Assembly (NCBI RefSeq): GCF_002224485.1
Contig: NZ_CP022463.1
Location: forward strand, 1,162,364 to 1,226,363
Direction of reading: 5' to 3'
From: Sinomonas sp. R1AF57
GTDB lineage: Bacteria > Actinomycetota > Actinomycetes > Actinomycetales > Micrococcaceae
Length of the DNA stretch: 64,000 bases
A program made the position numbers and the translations under genes. The notes under the pieces were generated by a model. That model worked only from the letters and a program-made list of their open reading frames with translations. It did not search any database and was not told the origin of the DNA. Positions 45,330 to 54,463 of the stretch are shown here, in pieces (the stretch's first letter is position 1; every line of letters begins with the position of its first letter).

Positions 45330-46016
45330 ATGCCCTGGACGCGCAACGAGCTCGCCGCCCGCGTGGCGCGGGAGCTGAGGAACGGACAGTACGTGAACCT
45401 GGGCATCGGGATGCCCACGCTCATCCCCAACTACATCCCCGCCGGTGTGGAGGTGGTCCTGCACTCCGAGAACGGCATCCTCGGCACGGGACGTTACCCC
45501 CACGAGGACGAGGTGGACCCGGACCTCATCAACGCGGGCAAGGAGACCGTGACCGTGAACAAGGGCGCCGCGTTCTTCGACTCCGCCACCTCCTTCGGGA
45601 TGGTCCGCGGCGGCCACGTGGACGTGGCCGTCCTGGGGGCCATGGAGGTCTCCCAGTCCGGGGACCTCGCCAATTGGATGATCCCGGGCAAGATGGTCAA
45701 GGGCATGGGCGGCGCCATGGACCTCGTCTTCGGCGCCAAGCGGCTCATCGTCATGATGGAGCACACCGACCGGAACGGGAACCCCAAGATCCTGCGAGAA
45801 TGCACGCTGCCCCTGACCGGCCGCAGGTGTGTGGACCGGATCATCACCGACCTGGCGGTGATCGACGTCGTGCGCGACGGGGTGGGCGCCGGGATGGAAC
45901 CCGGCACCGGCTCCGTGCTGGTGCTGCGCGAGCTCGCTCCCGGTGTGACCGAGGACGAGGTCGCGGGGAAGACGGGCGTGGACCTCGAGGTGGAGATCCA
46001 TGACAACGAGCCCTGA
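45330..46016 (+). CDS. 3-oxoacid CoA-transferase subunit B
   Basis: A 228-residue subunit. [17 protein letters not shown] opens the fold, and HSENGILG holds the catalytic Glu that forms the enzyme-CoA thioester. It makes acetoacetyl-CoA from the acetoacetate released by HMG-CoA lyase. It begins 3 bases after subunit A and its 3' end overlaps the MaoC gene by 17 bases. Confidence 0.92.
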   Translation: MPWTRNELAARVARELRNGQYVNLGIGMPTLIPNYIPAGVEVVLHSENGILGTGRYPHEDEVDPDLINAGKETVTVNKGAAFFDSATSFGMVRGGHVDVAVLGAMEVSQSGDLANWMIPGKMVKGMGGAMDLVFGAKRLIVMMEHTDRNGNPKILRECTLPLTGRRCVDRIITDLAVIDVVRDGVGAGMEPGTGSVLVLRELAPGVTEDEVAGKTGVDLEVEIHDNEP

Positions 46017-46521
46017 TCCTGCAGCCGGCGGCGAGAACCCGCGGGTCGTCGAGCAGCGGGGGCTGTACTACGACGAGCTCGAGGAAGGCGTGGTCTACGC
46101 GCACAGGCCGGGACGGACCGTCACGGAGGCGGACAATGTCCTCTTCACGACCCTGACGATGAACACCCAGGCGCTCCACCTCGACGCCGCGTGGAGCGCC
46201 GGCCAGCCGTTCGGGCAGCGGCTCGTGAACTCGATGTTCACGCTGTCCACGATGGTCGGCCAGTCGGTCGCGCAGCTGACCCAGGGCACGATCGTCGCCC
46301 AGCTGGGCCTCGGCGACGTCGCGTTCCCGCACCCCCTCTTCCACGGCGACACCCTCTACACCGACACGGTGGTGACCGAGAAGCGGCTCTCGTCCTCGCG
46401 GCCGGGACAGGGGATCGTGACCATGGAGCTCACGGGACGCAACCAGGACGGCGTCGTGGTGGGCCGGGCACGGCGCTCGTGCCTCATGTGGCTCCGCGAC
46501 GCGCACCGCTCAGGCGCCTAG
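46000..46521 (+). CDS. MaoC family hydratase (methylglutaconyl-CoA hydratase candidate)
   Basis: A 173-residue hot-dog-fold protein. The hydratase motif is [14 protein letters not shown] (catalytic Asn/His/Asp region), then FGDVAF-like and [16 protein letters not shown] strands. In mycobacteria the equivalent gene (Rv2499c) lies beside CitE-like Rv2498c in the leucine locus and is proposed as an (R)-specific methylglutaconyl-CoA hydratase. That role is inferred here from matching context. Confidence 0.8.
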   Translation: MTTSPDPAAGGENPRVVEQRGLYYDELEEGVVYAHRPGRTVTEADNVLFTTLTMNTQALHLDAAWSAGQPFGQRLVNSMFTLSTMVGQSVAQLTQGTIVAQLGLGDVAFPHPLFHGDTLYTDTVVTEKRLSSSRPGQGIVTMELTGRNQDGVVVGRARRSCLMWLRDAHRSGA

Positions 46522-46524
46522 GCT
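46519..46524 (+). promoter_or_regulatory. Possible internal -10 box for a leaderless CitE-like gene
   Basis: TAGGCT, six bases, then ATG at 46531. It overlaps the MaoC stop codon. It could give an extra leaderless transcript inside the operon. Confidence 0.4.
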
Positions 46525-46530
46525 GGGCGC

Positions 46531-47373
46531 ATGACGCCGATCAGCTCGCCCGGGTTCTCCATGGGCCCCGCCCTCCTGTTCTGCCCCGCCGACCGCCCCG
46601 AGCGCTTCGCCAAGGCGGCCGAGCGCGCCGACGCCGTCATCCTCGACCTCGAGGACGCGGTCTCCCCGGACGCGAAGGCGGAGGCGCGCCTGAACCTCGC
46701 CGAGGTCCCGCTCGACCCCGAGCGGACCATCGTGCGCGTCAACTCGGCCGGTCCGACGCTCTCCTCGGGGGACTTCGAGGCCGATCTCGAGGCGCTCGAG
46801 GCCACCCCCTACCGCACGGTCATGCTCGCCAAGGCCGAGTCCGCGGACCAGCTCGCGCTCCTGCGCCAGTACCGCGTCATCGCGCTGTGCGAGACGGCCG
46901 CGGGCGTGCTCGCCGCGCCGTCGATCGCGGCGGAGCCGAACGCGGTGGCCCTCATGTGGGGCGCGGAGGACCTCGTCGCCTCCCTCGGCGGCACCTCGAG
47001 CCGCGCCGGCGACGGCGCCTACCGCGCCGTGGCGCTGCACGCGCGCTCCTCGGTGCTGCTTGCCGCCGGGGCATGCGGCAAGGCCGCGATCGACGCCGTC
47101 TACACCGACATCCCCGACCTCGACGGGCTCGCCGCCGAGTCCGCGGACGCCGTCGCGTCAGGGTTCGCGGCGAAGGCGTGCATCCACCCGTCACAGGTCG
47201 GGGCCGTCCGCGCGGCCTACGCGCCCACGCCCGAGGCGGTTGAGGCCGCGCGGGAGCTGCTCGCCGCCGCCCAGGAAGCCGGGGCGGGCGTATTCCAGTT
47301 CCACGGGAAGATGATCGACGGCCCGATCCTGAGGCACGCCGAGGCCGTGCTGCGACGCGCAGGCCTGGACTAA
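46531..47373 (+). CDS. CitE-like beta-hydroxyacyl-CoA lyase
   Basis: A 280-residue HpcH/HpaI-type TIM barrel. RADAVILDLEDAVSP begins the CoA/substrate site, VIALCETAAGVLAAP supplies the metal-binding Glu, and MWGAEDLVASLGG the metal-binding Asp. Related Rv2498c of M. tuberculosis cleaves (R)-HMG-CoA to acetyl-CoA and acetoacetate in leucine breakdown, and the same neighbours are found here, so this reaction is the best guess. Malyl-CoA-type substrates are the main alternative. Confidence 0.85.
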   Translation: MTPISSPGFSMGPALLFCPADRPERFAKAAERADAVILDLEDAVSPDAKAEARLNLAEVPLDPERTIVRVNSAGPTLSSGDFEADLEALEATPYRTVMLAKAESADQLALLRQYRVIALCETAAGVLAAPSIAAEPNAVALMWGAEDLVASLGGTSSRAGDGAYRAVALHARSSVLLAAGACGKAAIDAVYTDIPDLDGLAAESADAVASGFAAKACIHPSQVGAVRAAYAPTPEAVEAARELLAAAQEAGAGVFQFHGKMIDGPILRHAEAVLRRAGLD

Positions 47374-47410
47374 GGGGCGGCTCTGGACTAGGGGCGGGTC
47401 CGGACTAGGG
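47364..47410. repeat. Three degenerate copies of a 17-18-bp repeat at a gene 3' end
   Basis: The segment CTGGACTAAGGGGCGG, which includes the stop codon of the CitE-like gene, is followed by CTGGACTAGGGGCGGG and CCGGACTAGGGACG. GGACTA recurs at 47367, 47385 and 47402. It lies between convergent genes. Confidence 0.7.
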
Positions 47411-47896
47411 ACGATCGGGCGTGCTGCCGGCGCCCGTCTCGACCACGGGCCAGTAGACATCGGTGCGCCACGTGGAGGAGTCCGGCTCCTGGCCAGGGTC
47501 CGACATGTAGACCTCCCACACGGCCTGTCCCGGGGCGAACCCCTGCCCCTGGATCCAGGCGGCCATGCTCTGGTACGTCTCCGAGAGCCCCTCGTAGGGG
47601 CCGAGGTGCGTTCCAGCGGCCACCCGGCCGCCAGGGAGGGTGCTGGCCGAGACGCCGTCGCCCTCCGTGAACCCGGCCTCGACCGGGAAGCCGGCCTCCA
47701 CGTCCACCGTGTCGGAGGGCATGCCCGTGTACTTGGCGAACGGCGGCCCGACCGGCTGCGCCCCCTGCTTGCCGAGGGCGGCCATCACCGTGCCGTAGAC
47801 GTTGTCGAAGAAGGACTTGAGCTGGTCCATCGGGATGCGGTCGCGGACGACGGCAGTGGGCTGTTCGGTCAGCTCTTCGAGCCTGAACTCAGTCAT
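47405..47896 (-). CDS. GyrI-like/effector-binding domain protein
   Basis: A 163-residue protein made of a single GyrI-like (AraC effector-binding) domain: ELTEQPTAVVRDRIPMDQLKSFFDNVYGTV, PPFAKYTGMPSDTVDVEAGFPV, AAGTHLGPYEGL and AVWEVYMSDPGQEPDSSTWRTDVYWPV. There is no DNA-binding part, so it is a stand-alone small-molecule-binding protein. The ATG at 47896 gives MTEFRLEEL; the alternative upstream start adds 21 atypical residues. Convergent with the leucine operon. Confidence 0.8.
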   Translation of the reverse strand: MTEFRLEELTEQPTAVVRDRIPMDQLKSFFDNVYGTVMAALGKQGAQPVGPPFAKYTGMPSDTVDVEAGFPVEAGFTEGDGVSASTLPGGRVAAGTHLGPYEGLSETYQSMAAWIQGQGFAPGQAVWEVYMSDPGQEPDSSTWRTDVYWPVVETGAGSTPDRP

Positions 47897-48036
47897 ACGC
47901 CCATCCTGCCGGGCCTGCCGGTGCGGCGAAAGGGCCCACGCGGCCCTCGGGCCGATCAAGGGGGTGGTGTGCCGTGGGTCTCGCCGCAGTGTGACGTTCG
48001 CCCGGAATCCCCCCAGGCGGAATGTTTCCGAGGATC

Positions 48037-48053
48037 ATTGCACTGTAAGGAAT
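48037..48053. promoter_or_regulatory. ATTCC-N7-GGAAT-like site upstream of the SDR gene
   Basis: ATTGC-ACTGTAA-GGAAT differs from the perfect motif at 54511 and 54630 by one base. It is 51 bases before the SDR start. Candidate IclR-family operator. Confidence 0.4.
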
Positions 48054-48104
48054 AACGCCCCGCCGCGCGGGACGCAGTCCATCAATCCAGCAAGGAGCAT
48101 TGCA

Positions 48105-48866
48105 ATGTCTCAGCGCGTACTCATCACAGCCGGTGCCGGCGGCATCGGGCTCGCCGTCGCCAAGGCCTTCGTAGCCCAGGGCGCCCGCGTGCACATCTCG
48201 GACATCAACGCGGACGCGGTGGCCAAGATCGTGGCCGAGAACCCTGGCATCACCGGCAGCGTTGGCGATGTGAGCAGGCCCGAGGACGTCGACGCGCTGT
48301 TCGCCGACGTCCGGGAGCAGCTGGGCGGCCTCGACGTCCTGGTCAACAACGCCGGCATCGCAGGCGCCACCGCTCCCGTGGAGGAGTACCCGGCCGACAC
48401 CTTCGCCGCCGTGCTGGGCGTCAACCTCATCGGAACATTCACCGTGACCCAGCGTGCGATCCCCCTCCTGAAGGAATCCGAGGCGGCCTCGATCATCACT
48501 ATGTCCTCCCTCGCCGGCCGCTTCGGCTACCCGAACCGGGTCGCCTACTCGACCACCAAGTGGGGGCTCGTGGGCTTCGCCAAGACCCTCTCGATGGAAC
48601 TCGGTCCCTTCGGCATCACCTCGAACACCATCCACCCCGGTGCCGTCGACGGCCCCCGCATCATGGGCGTCTTCGAGGGCCGCGCCAAGGTCTCCGGCCG
48701 CACCGTGCAGGAGGAGATCGACAGCGCCATGGCCAACCAGTCGGTGAAGAAGTTCATCGACCCCGACGACATCGCCGCCCTCATCCTGTTCCTCGCGGGC
48801 CCGCACGCCCGCACCATTTCGGGCCAGATGTTCCCGATCGACGGCGACTCGAAGGCGGCGCAGTAG
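48105..48866 (+). CDS. SDR family NAD(P)-dependent oxidoreductase
   Basis: A 253-residue classical short-chain dehydrogenase. The cofactor site is ITAGAGGIGLAVA; NNAGIAG follows; catalytic Ser is in IITMSSLAG, Tyr-x3-Lys in YSTTKWG; the C-terminus has ISGQMFPIDGD. An Asp (SDIN) after the second beta strand suggests NAD over NADP. The ATG at 48105 has AAGGAG 7 bases upstream. First gene of a run with an MFS carrier (2-base gap) and an IclR regulator. The substrate is probably a hydroxy acid or alcohol, not known. Confidence 0.9.
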   Translation: MSQRVLITAGAGGIGLAVAKAFVAQGARVHISDINADAVAKIVAENPGITGSVGDVSRPEDVDALFADVREQLGGLDVLVNNAGIAGATAPVEEYPADTFAAVLGVNLIGTFTVTQRAIPLLKESEAASIITMSSLAGRFGYPNRVAYSTTKWGLVGFAKTLSMELGPFGITSNTIHPGAVDGPRIMGVFEGRAKVSGRTVQEEIDSAMANQSVKKFIDPDDIAALILFLAGPHARTISGQMFPIDGDSKAAQ

Positions 48867-48868
48867 GA

Positions 48869-50173
48869 ATGGCCGCCTTCGCAGCCTCCGCCGGACGGGC
48901 ACTGGAGAACCCCGACGCCCGCCGTGGCCTGTGGAAGGGACGCGGCGCCGTCATCGTCGGCCTCGTCCTCCTGGGCATCGGGCTCCGGTACGCGATCACC
49001 GGGATGTCTCCCCTCCTCTCCGACGTCCGCGCCGCCCTGGGCATCGACACTGCCGGCGCCACCCTCCTCGGCATGCTGCCGACGCTCTCCTTCGGCGTGG
49101 GCGGTTTCCTCGCCCCGGCCCTCGTGCGCCGGTGGGGGCCCGAGGCGACGGCGCTCATCGCCGTCGTGCTCGCTGCGGTCGGCGCCCTCCTGAGGCCGTT
49201 CGGCGGCGGGACGCTGCCGTTCCTCGGGCTGACCGCCGTGGCGCTCGTGGGCATGGGCCTCGGGAACGTGGCCGGTGCCCCGCTCGTGAAGAAGTACTTC
49301 CCGGACCGCCAGGCGTCCATGATCACCCTGTTCTCGCTCCTGATGCAGGCCGGTGCCACCCTCCCCGCGATGACGGCGCTGCCCCTGGCCAACACCGTGG
49401 GCTGGCAGGGCTCCCTCGCCTCATGGGGCCTGCTCTCCCTGATCGCCGTGCTCCCGTGGGCGGCCCAGTTCGTCGCCTCGCTCCGCGCCAGGCACGACGC
49501 CGGCAGCGGCACCCGGGTGCCGACGTCGTCCGCGCCGAAGGTGGGCTTCGGTGAGCTCGTGAGGAGCCCGGTCGCGTGGGGCACCGCAGTCTTCTACGCC
49601 ATGGCCTCGCTCAACACCTACGCCATGCTCGCCTGGCTGCCCACCATCCTCGCCCAATACGGGGGCCTGTCGAAGGCAGACGCCGCGGGCGCGTTCTCGA
49701 TCTTCACGTTCATGACCCTCCCGATGGCTGTCGTCACGCCACTGCTCGCGAACCGCCTCAGGAACCCGACGTGGCTGGCCGTGGCACTCGCCGCGACACT
49801 GCCCGCCGGCTACCTCGGCCTCCTGAGCCACGCGGGCCCCGCCTGGGTCTGGGTCTTCGTGGCGGGTATCTCTGGCGGCGCCTTCCCCTTCGCGATCGCG
49901 ATGTTCAACCTGCGCACGCGCACGACGGCGGGCTCGGCCGGCGTGGGCGGGTTCGCCATGGGCATCGGCTACCTCGCAGGCACCCTGGGCCCGCTCGTGG
50001 GCGGAGGGCTCTTCGCCGCGACCGGCGGCTGGGCCGCGCCCCTGTGGGTGTACGTGGCGACATTCGTGCCCATGGCCCTCGGCGCCGTCATCATGGCGAG
50101 GCCCGGCCGTTACGTCGAGGACGCCCTGGGAACGCCGTCGCCGGAGGCTGGCTCCCCGGCCACCGTGGGCTAG
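48869..50173 (+). CDS. MFS transporter, CynX/NimT-like
   Basis: A 434-residue carrier with 12 TM helices. RYAITGMSPLLSDVRAALGI and TLLGMLPTLSFGVGGFLAPAL begin the CynX/NimT-type fold; GNVAGAPLVKKYFPDRQASMITLFSLLMQAGATLPA follows. It begins 2 bases after the SDR stop. Probably imports the compound handled by the SDR enzyme. Confidence 0.82.
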   Translation: MAAFAASAGRALENPDARRGLWKGRGAVIVGLVLLGIGLRYAITGMSPLLSDVRAALGIDTAGATLLGMLPTLSFGVGGFLAPALVRRWGPEATALIAVVLAAVGALLRPFGGGTLPFLGLTAVALVGMGLGNVAGAPLVKKYFPDRQASMITLFSLLMQAGATLPAMTALPLANTVGWQGSLASWGLLSLIAVLPWAAQFVASLRARHDAGSGTRVPTSSAPKVGFGELVRSPVAWGTAVFYAMASLNTYAMLAWLPTILAQYGGLSKADAAGAFSIFTFMTLPMAVVTPLLANRLRNPTWLAVALAATLPAGYLGLLSHAGPAWVWVFVAGISGGAFPFAIAMFNLRTRTTAGSAGVGGFAMGIGYLAGTLGPLVGGGLFAATGGWAAPLWVYVATFVPMALGAVIMARPGRYVEDALGTPSPEAGSPATVG

Positions 50174-50188
50174 GGTCACTGGAGAACC

Positions 50189-50986
50189 ATGGCGGAGGAA
50201 CCTGTGAACGCGAAGTCCCCGGCGGGAGCGTCGCCCGTCGAATCGGTCGACCGTGCCCTGCGGCTCGCGCTGGCGCTCCGCGCGGGGGAGCCGCTGACCG
50301 TGGCCGGCGCCGCGCAGCTCCTGGATGTCGCGCCGTCGACCGCACACAGGCTCCTGAACGCTCTCGTGCACCGCGGCTTCGCGGTCCAGGAGAGGGACCG
50401 GTCCTACACGGCCGGTCCCGTCTTCGTCGGCCGGCCGGCGGAGGTCCCGCACGAGACCCTTCGCCACCTCGCCCTGCCCGTGCTCCAGGACCTCGGAGCG
50501 CGCATCCACGAGACCGTCCAGGTCATGGTGCTGAGCGGCAACAGCGTGCGCTTCCTCGACGGCGTCGAGGCCACCGACCGGAACCTGCGGATCGGGGCGC
50601 GGCGCAACGACCTCATGCCTGCGTACTGCTCCGCGGGAGGCAAGGCGATCCTGGCGGAGATCGCCAACCCGGAGCTGGAGGCCCTCTACCGCGGGGGCCT
50701 GACGCCGTGGCCCACGGCACGCTTCAGCACGCTCACGGCGCTCAAGCGCAATCTGGCCACCGTCCGCAGGGTCGGCTACGGCACGAGCATCGAGGAGACC
50801 GAACAGGGCGTGCGCGGCCTCGGGGTCGCCGTGAAGGGACCGGACGGGAAGACCGTCGCCGCGCTCACGGCCGCGGTCCCGTCGGTGCGCTTCCGCCGCG
50901 AGGAGACCGCGCCGATCGTCGCGGCGCTCCACGACGCCGCTGAGGCCCTCGCCGAGAGCCTCAGGCGGGCCGCCGCCGAGGGCTAG
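50189..50986 (+). CDS. IclR family transcriptional regulator
   Basis: A 265-residue regulator. The N-terminal winged helix is at about 17-75 (VESVDRALRLALALRAGEPLTVAGAAQLLDVAPSTAHRLLNALVHRGF) and the IclR effector domain at about 95-255 (AYCSAGGKAILAEIANPELEALY). The ATG at 50189 has GGAG upstream; GTG 50204 has a stronger GGAGGA and is an alternative. It is encoded in the carbon-use cluster and may act on the ATTCC-N7-GGAAT sites at its ends. Confidence 0.9.
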   Translation: MAEEPVNAKSPAGASPVESVDRALRLALALRAGEPLTVAGAAQLLDVAPSTAHRLLNALVHRGFAVQERDRSYTAGPVFVGRPAEVPHETLRHLALPVLQDLGARIHETVQVMVLSGNSVRFLDGVEATDRNLRIGARRNDLMPAYCSAGGKAILAEIANPELEALYRGGLTPWPTARFSTLTALKRNLATVRRVGYGTSIEETEQGVRGLGVAVKGPDGKTVAALTAAVPSVRFRREETAPIVAALHDAAEALAESLRRAAAEG

Positions 50987-50990
50987 ACGG

Positions 50991-52994
50991 TCATGCCTGC
51001 GCCAGGACCGCCTGGATCCGCCCCACCGTCTCATCCAGTCCGGCCGCACCGACGGCCGCACCGCTGTCGAACGCGGTGCCCGCCTCGGCCCCCTGGACCA
51101 TCCGCTTGAGCGGGATCTCGAGCTTCTTGCCGGTCGCCGTCCTGGGGACCGCAGGGACGCGGACGACCACGTCGGGCACGTGCCTCGGCGAGAGCTCGGT
51201 GCGCAGCACGGTGCGGATGCGTGCCTCGAGGACCGGCCACGCGGCGTCGTCCACGCTGGCGTCGGTCTGGGCGATGAGCACGAGCTTGCCCATGCCGCCG
51301 TCGTCCTCGAAATGAAGGACCATCGTGTCCGCCAGGCCCGGGACGGGGTCGAGGGCCTCGTAGAACTCCGCCGTCCCGAGGCGCACGCCGCCGCGGTTGA
51401 GGGTCGCGTCCGAGCGGCCGGTGATGACCCACGTGCCACGCTCGGTGCCCACGAGCCAGTCGCCGTGCCTCCACACCCCTGGGTACACGCTGAAGTAGCT
51501 GCTGCGATAGCGCTCCCCGTCGGCGTCGCCCCAGAAGAACGCGGGCATCGAGGGCATGGGCTGGGTGCAGACCAGCTCGCCCGGCTGCTCCCTCACTGGG
51601 CGGCCGTCGGCGTCCCACGAGTCGACCGCCACGCCGAGGGGCCGGCAGGCCATCTCGCCCGCGTGGACCGCGGTGAGCGGCGAGGCGCCGATGAAGGCCC
51701 CGCAGATGTCGGTGCCGCCCGAGGTGGGCGCCAGCAGCAGGTCCTGTCCAACCTCGGCGTAGACCCACCCGGCGACGTCTGCGGACAGCGGCGACCCGGA
51801 GCACTGGATCTCGCGGATCCGGCTCAGGTCCCACGTGGCCCCGGGGCGGAGCCCGGCATGGGCGCAGGCCGCCAGGTAGGCGGACCCGGTGACGAAGTAG
51901 GTTGCCTCCGTCTCGGCGGCGATCGCCCACTGGGACCACTCGCCGTCGGGCGAGGGCCAGTTCGGGTCGCCGTCCTCGATGACGAGTGACGCCCCGGTGA
52001 GCAGGGTCGACACGCTCAGGTTCCACACCATCCAGCCGGTCGTGCTGAACCAGAAGGCGCGGTCCGTCGCGTCGAGGCTGAAGTGCAGGTGCACCGCCTT
52101 GGAGTGCTCGAGCAGGAAGCCCCCGTGGGTGTGCACGATGGCCTTGGGCTTGCCGGTGGTTCCCGAGGAGAACAGGACGACGAGCGGCTGCGCGAACGGA
52201 AGGGGCACGAACTGCGGCTCCGCGGCCTCCGCCGTGAAGTCCCGGTAGGCGAGGGCACCCGCCGGCGCCTCGGCGTCCGCATCGAGGTACGGCAGGAACA
52301 CGGTCTGGGTCCCGGGAAGGCCCTCGGCGAGGCGCGCGAGCTCATCTGCGCGGCTCACGTCACGCTTGCCCCACCGGTAGCCGTCGACGGCGATGAGCAC
52401 CTTCGGCTCGAGCTGCGTGAGACGGTCCAGTGCGCTGCGGGCACCCATCTCCGGCGGCACCGAGCACCACGCCGCACCCAGCCCAGCTGCGGCAAGGTAG
52501 GCCGCGACGGCCTCGGGGATGTTCGGGATGTAGCCCGCGACCCGGTCGCCCGCGCGGACCCCGAGGGCGACGAGGCCGCGCTGGATCCGGCCGATCTCCT
52601 CCAGCAGGCGGGAGCCCGTCCAGTCCGTGCTCCCGGTGGTCTGGCTGCGGGAGAGGAGCCGGACGGCGTCGGGACGATCGGCCAGGGAACGGGCAATGTG
52701 CTCGGCGTAGTTCAGCCTCGCCCCCGGGAGCCATTCGGCTCCGGGCATCGAGCGGTCGCCGAGGATCGCGCTGAACGGGGTCTGCGCCACGAGGCCGCAC
52801 TCGTCCCACACCGACTGCCAGAAATCGTCGAGGTTCTCCACGGACCACCGCCATGCTGCCTCGTAGTCGTCGAAGCGTTCGCCGGTTCGCGCCTCGACTC
52901 CTTCGAGGAACCGTCCCAGACGGTGCTGGTTCCATTCGCTGCGGGCCGGAGCGGGGCGGAGCAGCGTGCCGGTGGGGGTGCGGGAGAGCGACAT
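50991..52994 (-). CDS. Acetoacetate-CoA ligase
   Basis: A 667-residue adenylate-forming enzyme. The AMP-binding signature is LFSSGTTGKPKAIVH at about 280-294; GWMVWNLSVSTLLTGAS and the C-terminal NRGGVRLGTAEFYEALD and RTATGKKLEIPLKRM (catalytic Lys) follow. The N-terminal SEWNQHRLGRFLEGVEARTGERFDDYEAAWRWSVENLDDFWQSVWD is typical of acetoacetyl-CoA synthetase. It activates acetoacetate, linking to the leucine pathway. Downstream of the MFS gene at 53058 on the same strand. Confidence 0.9.
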   Translation of the reverse strand: MSLSRTPTGTLLRPAPARSEWNQHRLGRFLEGVEARTGERFDDYEAAWRWSVENLDDFWQSVWDECGLVAQTPFSAILGDRSMPGAEWLPGARLNYAEHIARSLADRPDAVRLLSRSQTTGSTDWTGSRLLEEIGRIQRGLVALGVRAGDRVAGYIPNIPEAVAAYLAAAGLGAAWCSVPPEMGARSALDRLTQLEPKVLIAVDGYRWGKRDVSRADELARLAEGLPGTQTVFLPYLDADAEAPAGALAYRDFTAEAAEPQFVPLPFAQPLVVLFSSGTTGKPKAIVHTHGGFLLEHSKAVHLHFSLDATDRAFWFSTTGWMVWNLSVSTLLTGASLVIEDGDPNWPSPDGEWSQWAIAAETEATYFVTGSAYLAACAHAGLRPGATWDLSRIREIQCSGSPLSADVAGWVYAEVGQDLLLAPTSGGTDICGAFIGASPLTAVHAGEMACRPLGVAVDSWDADGRPVREQPGELVCTQPMPSMPAFFWGDADGERYRSSYFSVYPGVWRHGDWLVGTERGTWVITGRSDATLNRGGVRLGTAEFYEALDPVPGLADTMVLHFEDDGGMGKLVLIAQTDASVDDAAWPVLEARIRTVLRTELSPRHVPDVVVRVPAVPRTATGKKLEIPLKRMVQGAEAGTAFDSGAAVGAAGLDETVGRIQAVLAQA

Positions 52995-53057
52995 GGCGTT
53001 CCTTGAGTCCAGTTCTGTGTGCGTGGCGGTGGCTGGGAGATGGCGGCGGCGACGCCG

Positions 53058-54413
53058 TCAGCGGGCGACGGCGTCCGTCGGCTGGGGTTCGCCCGCGCGG
53101 CCCGCGCCGGCGCGGCGCAGCGAGACGCCCAGTGCGACGACGGCGGCGGCGGCGCCGAGCAGGGGGAGGGCGAACAGGAAGAAGATGTTCTGCGGGGCCC
53201 AGCCTCCCGAGATGAGGTAGCCGACGAGGATCGGGGCGACGATGGAGATGAGCCGCCCGAGTCCGATCATCCAGCCGAGCCCGGTGGCGCGGGCGCCTGC
53301 AGAGTAGACGCCCGGGGCAATGGCGTAGAACCCGGCGATGCCCGCCGTCGTGAGGATGCCGAGGAGGACGGCGAGCGCCACGGCGAGCGCGACCTGGCTG
53401 AAGGCGAGGCCGAAGACCACGTAGGCGGCCCCTGCGGCGACGAGGGATCCGGCGAGGAGTCGGTTGCTGCGGTAGCGGATCGCGAGCGCGCTGAAGATGA
53501 AGCAGCCGAGGATGCCGCCGAAGTTCGCCACGGTCCCCACGGTCACGCCGAGGGAGTCGTTGCCCGAGACGCCGGCCATGATCTTCGGAGTCCAGGTGTT
53601 CGCGAAGTAGTACGCGGCGACGAGGAAGGCGTAGCCGATCCAGAGCATCACGGTGCGGAACAGCTTCTCCGTGCCGAGGACCTCGCGGACGGCCGCGTTG
53701 CCGCGCACCGGCGCGCCGGAGGCCATGGACGGCAGCTCTGCCAGGGCGGGGCGCCCCATGCGGGCGAGGATGGCGTTGGCGCGGCCGAGGGCGTTGGCCG
53801 GGCGGCGGACCAGCAGGAAGTCGAGCGACTCGGGGAGCCAGACGGCGGAGGCGACGAGCATGGCGACGCTCAGGACTGCGCCCACCAGGAAGGCGGAGTG
53901 CCATCCGAAGGCGGGGATGAGGGGGCCTGCGGCGAGGCCGCCGATGGTCGCGCCGATCGGGTACCCGGCCGCGTAGATGCCGATGATGGGGCCGCGGCGC
54001 CGGTCGGAGGCGTACTCGGAGACCAGCACGTTCAGGTTGGCCATCATGCCGCCGACCCCGAGCCCTGTGAGGACGCGGAACGCGAGGAGCTGGCCGGCGT
54101 CGGCCGCGACGACGGAGAGGACCATCCCGACGCTGATGACGGCCATCGAGATGAGCGTGAGCGGACGCCGCCCGATGCGGTCTGCCAGCGGGGTCAGCAG
54201 GATGGAGCCCGCCGCCATGCCGAACAGGCTGGCGCTGAGCAGGTAGCCCAGCATCACCGGGTCGATGTGCCATTCCCGCGAGATGGCGGGCGCTGCATAG
54301 GACATGACAGCCACATCGAATCCGTCGATGAGGATCAGGACGAGGGCGATGCTGACTGCCACGACCTGGAACCGGCCCATGGGGGACCGGCGGATATCGG
54401 AGAGAACGTCCAC
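53058..54413 (-). CDS. MFS transporter, aromatic acid:H+ symporter-like
   Basis: A 451-residue 12-TM carrier. LILIDGFDVAVMSYAAPAI carries the DGxD motif of the AAHS family, and TPLADRIGRRPLT is the MFS motif A between TM2 and TM3; GLGVGGMMANLNVLVSEYASDRRRG is also family-like. Substrates in the family are benzoate-type or other carboxylic acids. It precedes the acetoacetate-CoA ligase gene in one transcription unit (63-base gap). A CRP-like site and an ATTCC-N7-GGAAT site lie upstream. Confidence 0.87.
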   Translation of the reverse strand: MDVLSDIRRSPMGRFQVVAVSIALVLILIDGFDVAVMSYAAPAISREWHIDPVMLGYLLSASLFGMAAGSILLTPLADRIGRRPLTLISMAVISVGMVLSVVAADAGQLLAFRVLTGLGVGGMMANLNVLVSEYASDRRRGPIIGIYAAGYPIGATIGGLAAGPLIPAFGWHSAFLVGAVLSVAMLVASAVWLPESLDFLLVRRPANALGRANAILARMGRPALAELPSMASGAPVRGNAAVREVLGTEKLFRTVMLWIGYAFLVAAYYFANTWTPKIMAGVSGNDSLGVTVGTVANFGGILGCFIFSALAIRYRSNRLLAGSLVAAGAAYVVFGLAFSQVALAVALAVLLGILTTAGIAGFYAIAPGVYSAGARATGLGWMIGLGRLISIVAPILVGYLISGGWAPQNIFFLFALPLLGAAAAVVALGVSLRRAGAGRAGEPQPTDAVAR

Positions 54414-54463
54414 GGTGAGTTCCTTGAGGTGAGTGTGGGACTGAGGCTTGGGCCTCGTTCACA

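Noticed and set aside
50991..52994. Acetyl-CoA synthetase
   Set aside because: The N-terminal region and overall length match acetoacetyl-CoA synthetase, and the gene sits in an acetoacetate-related context.
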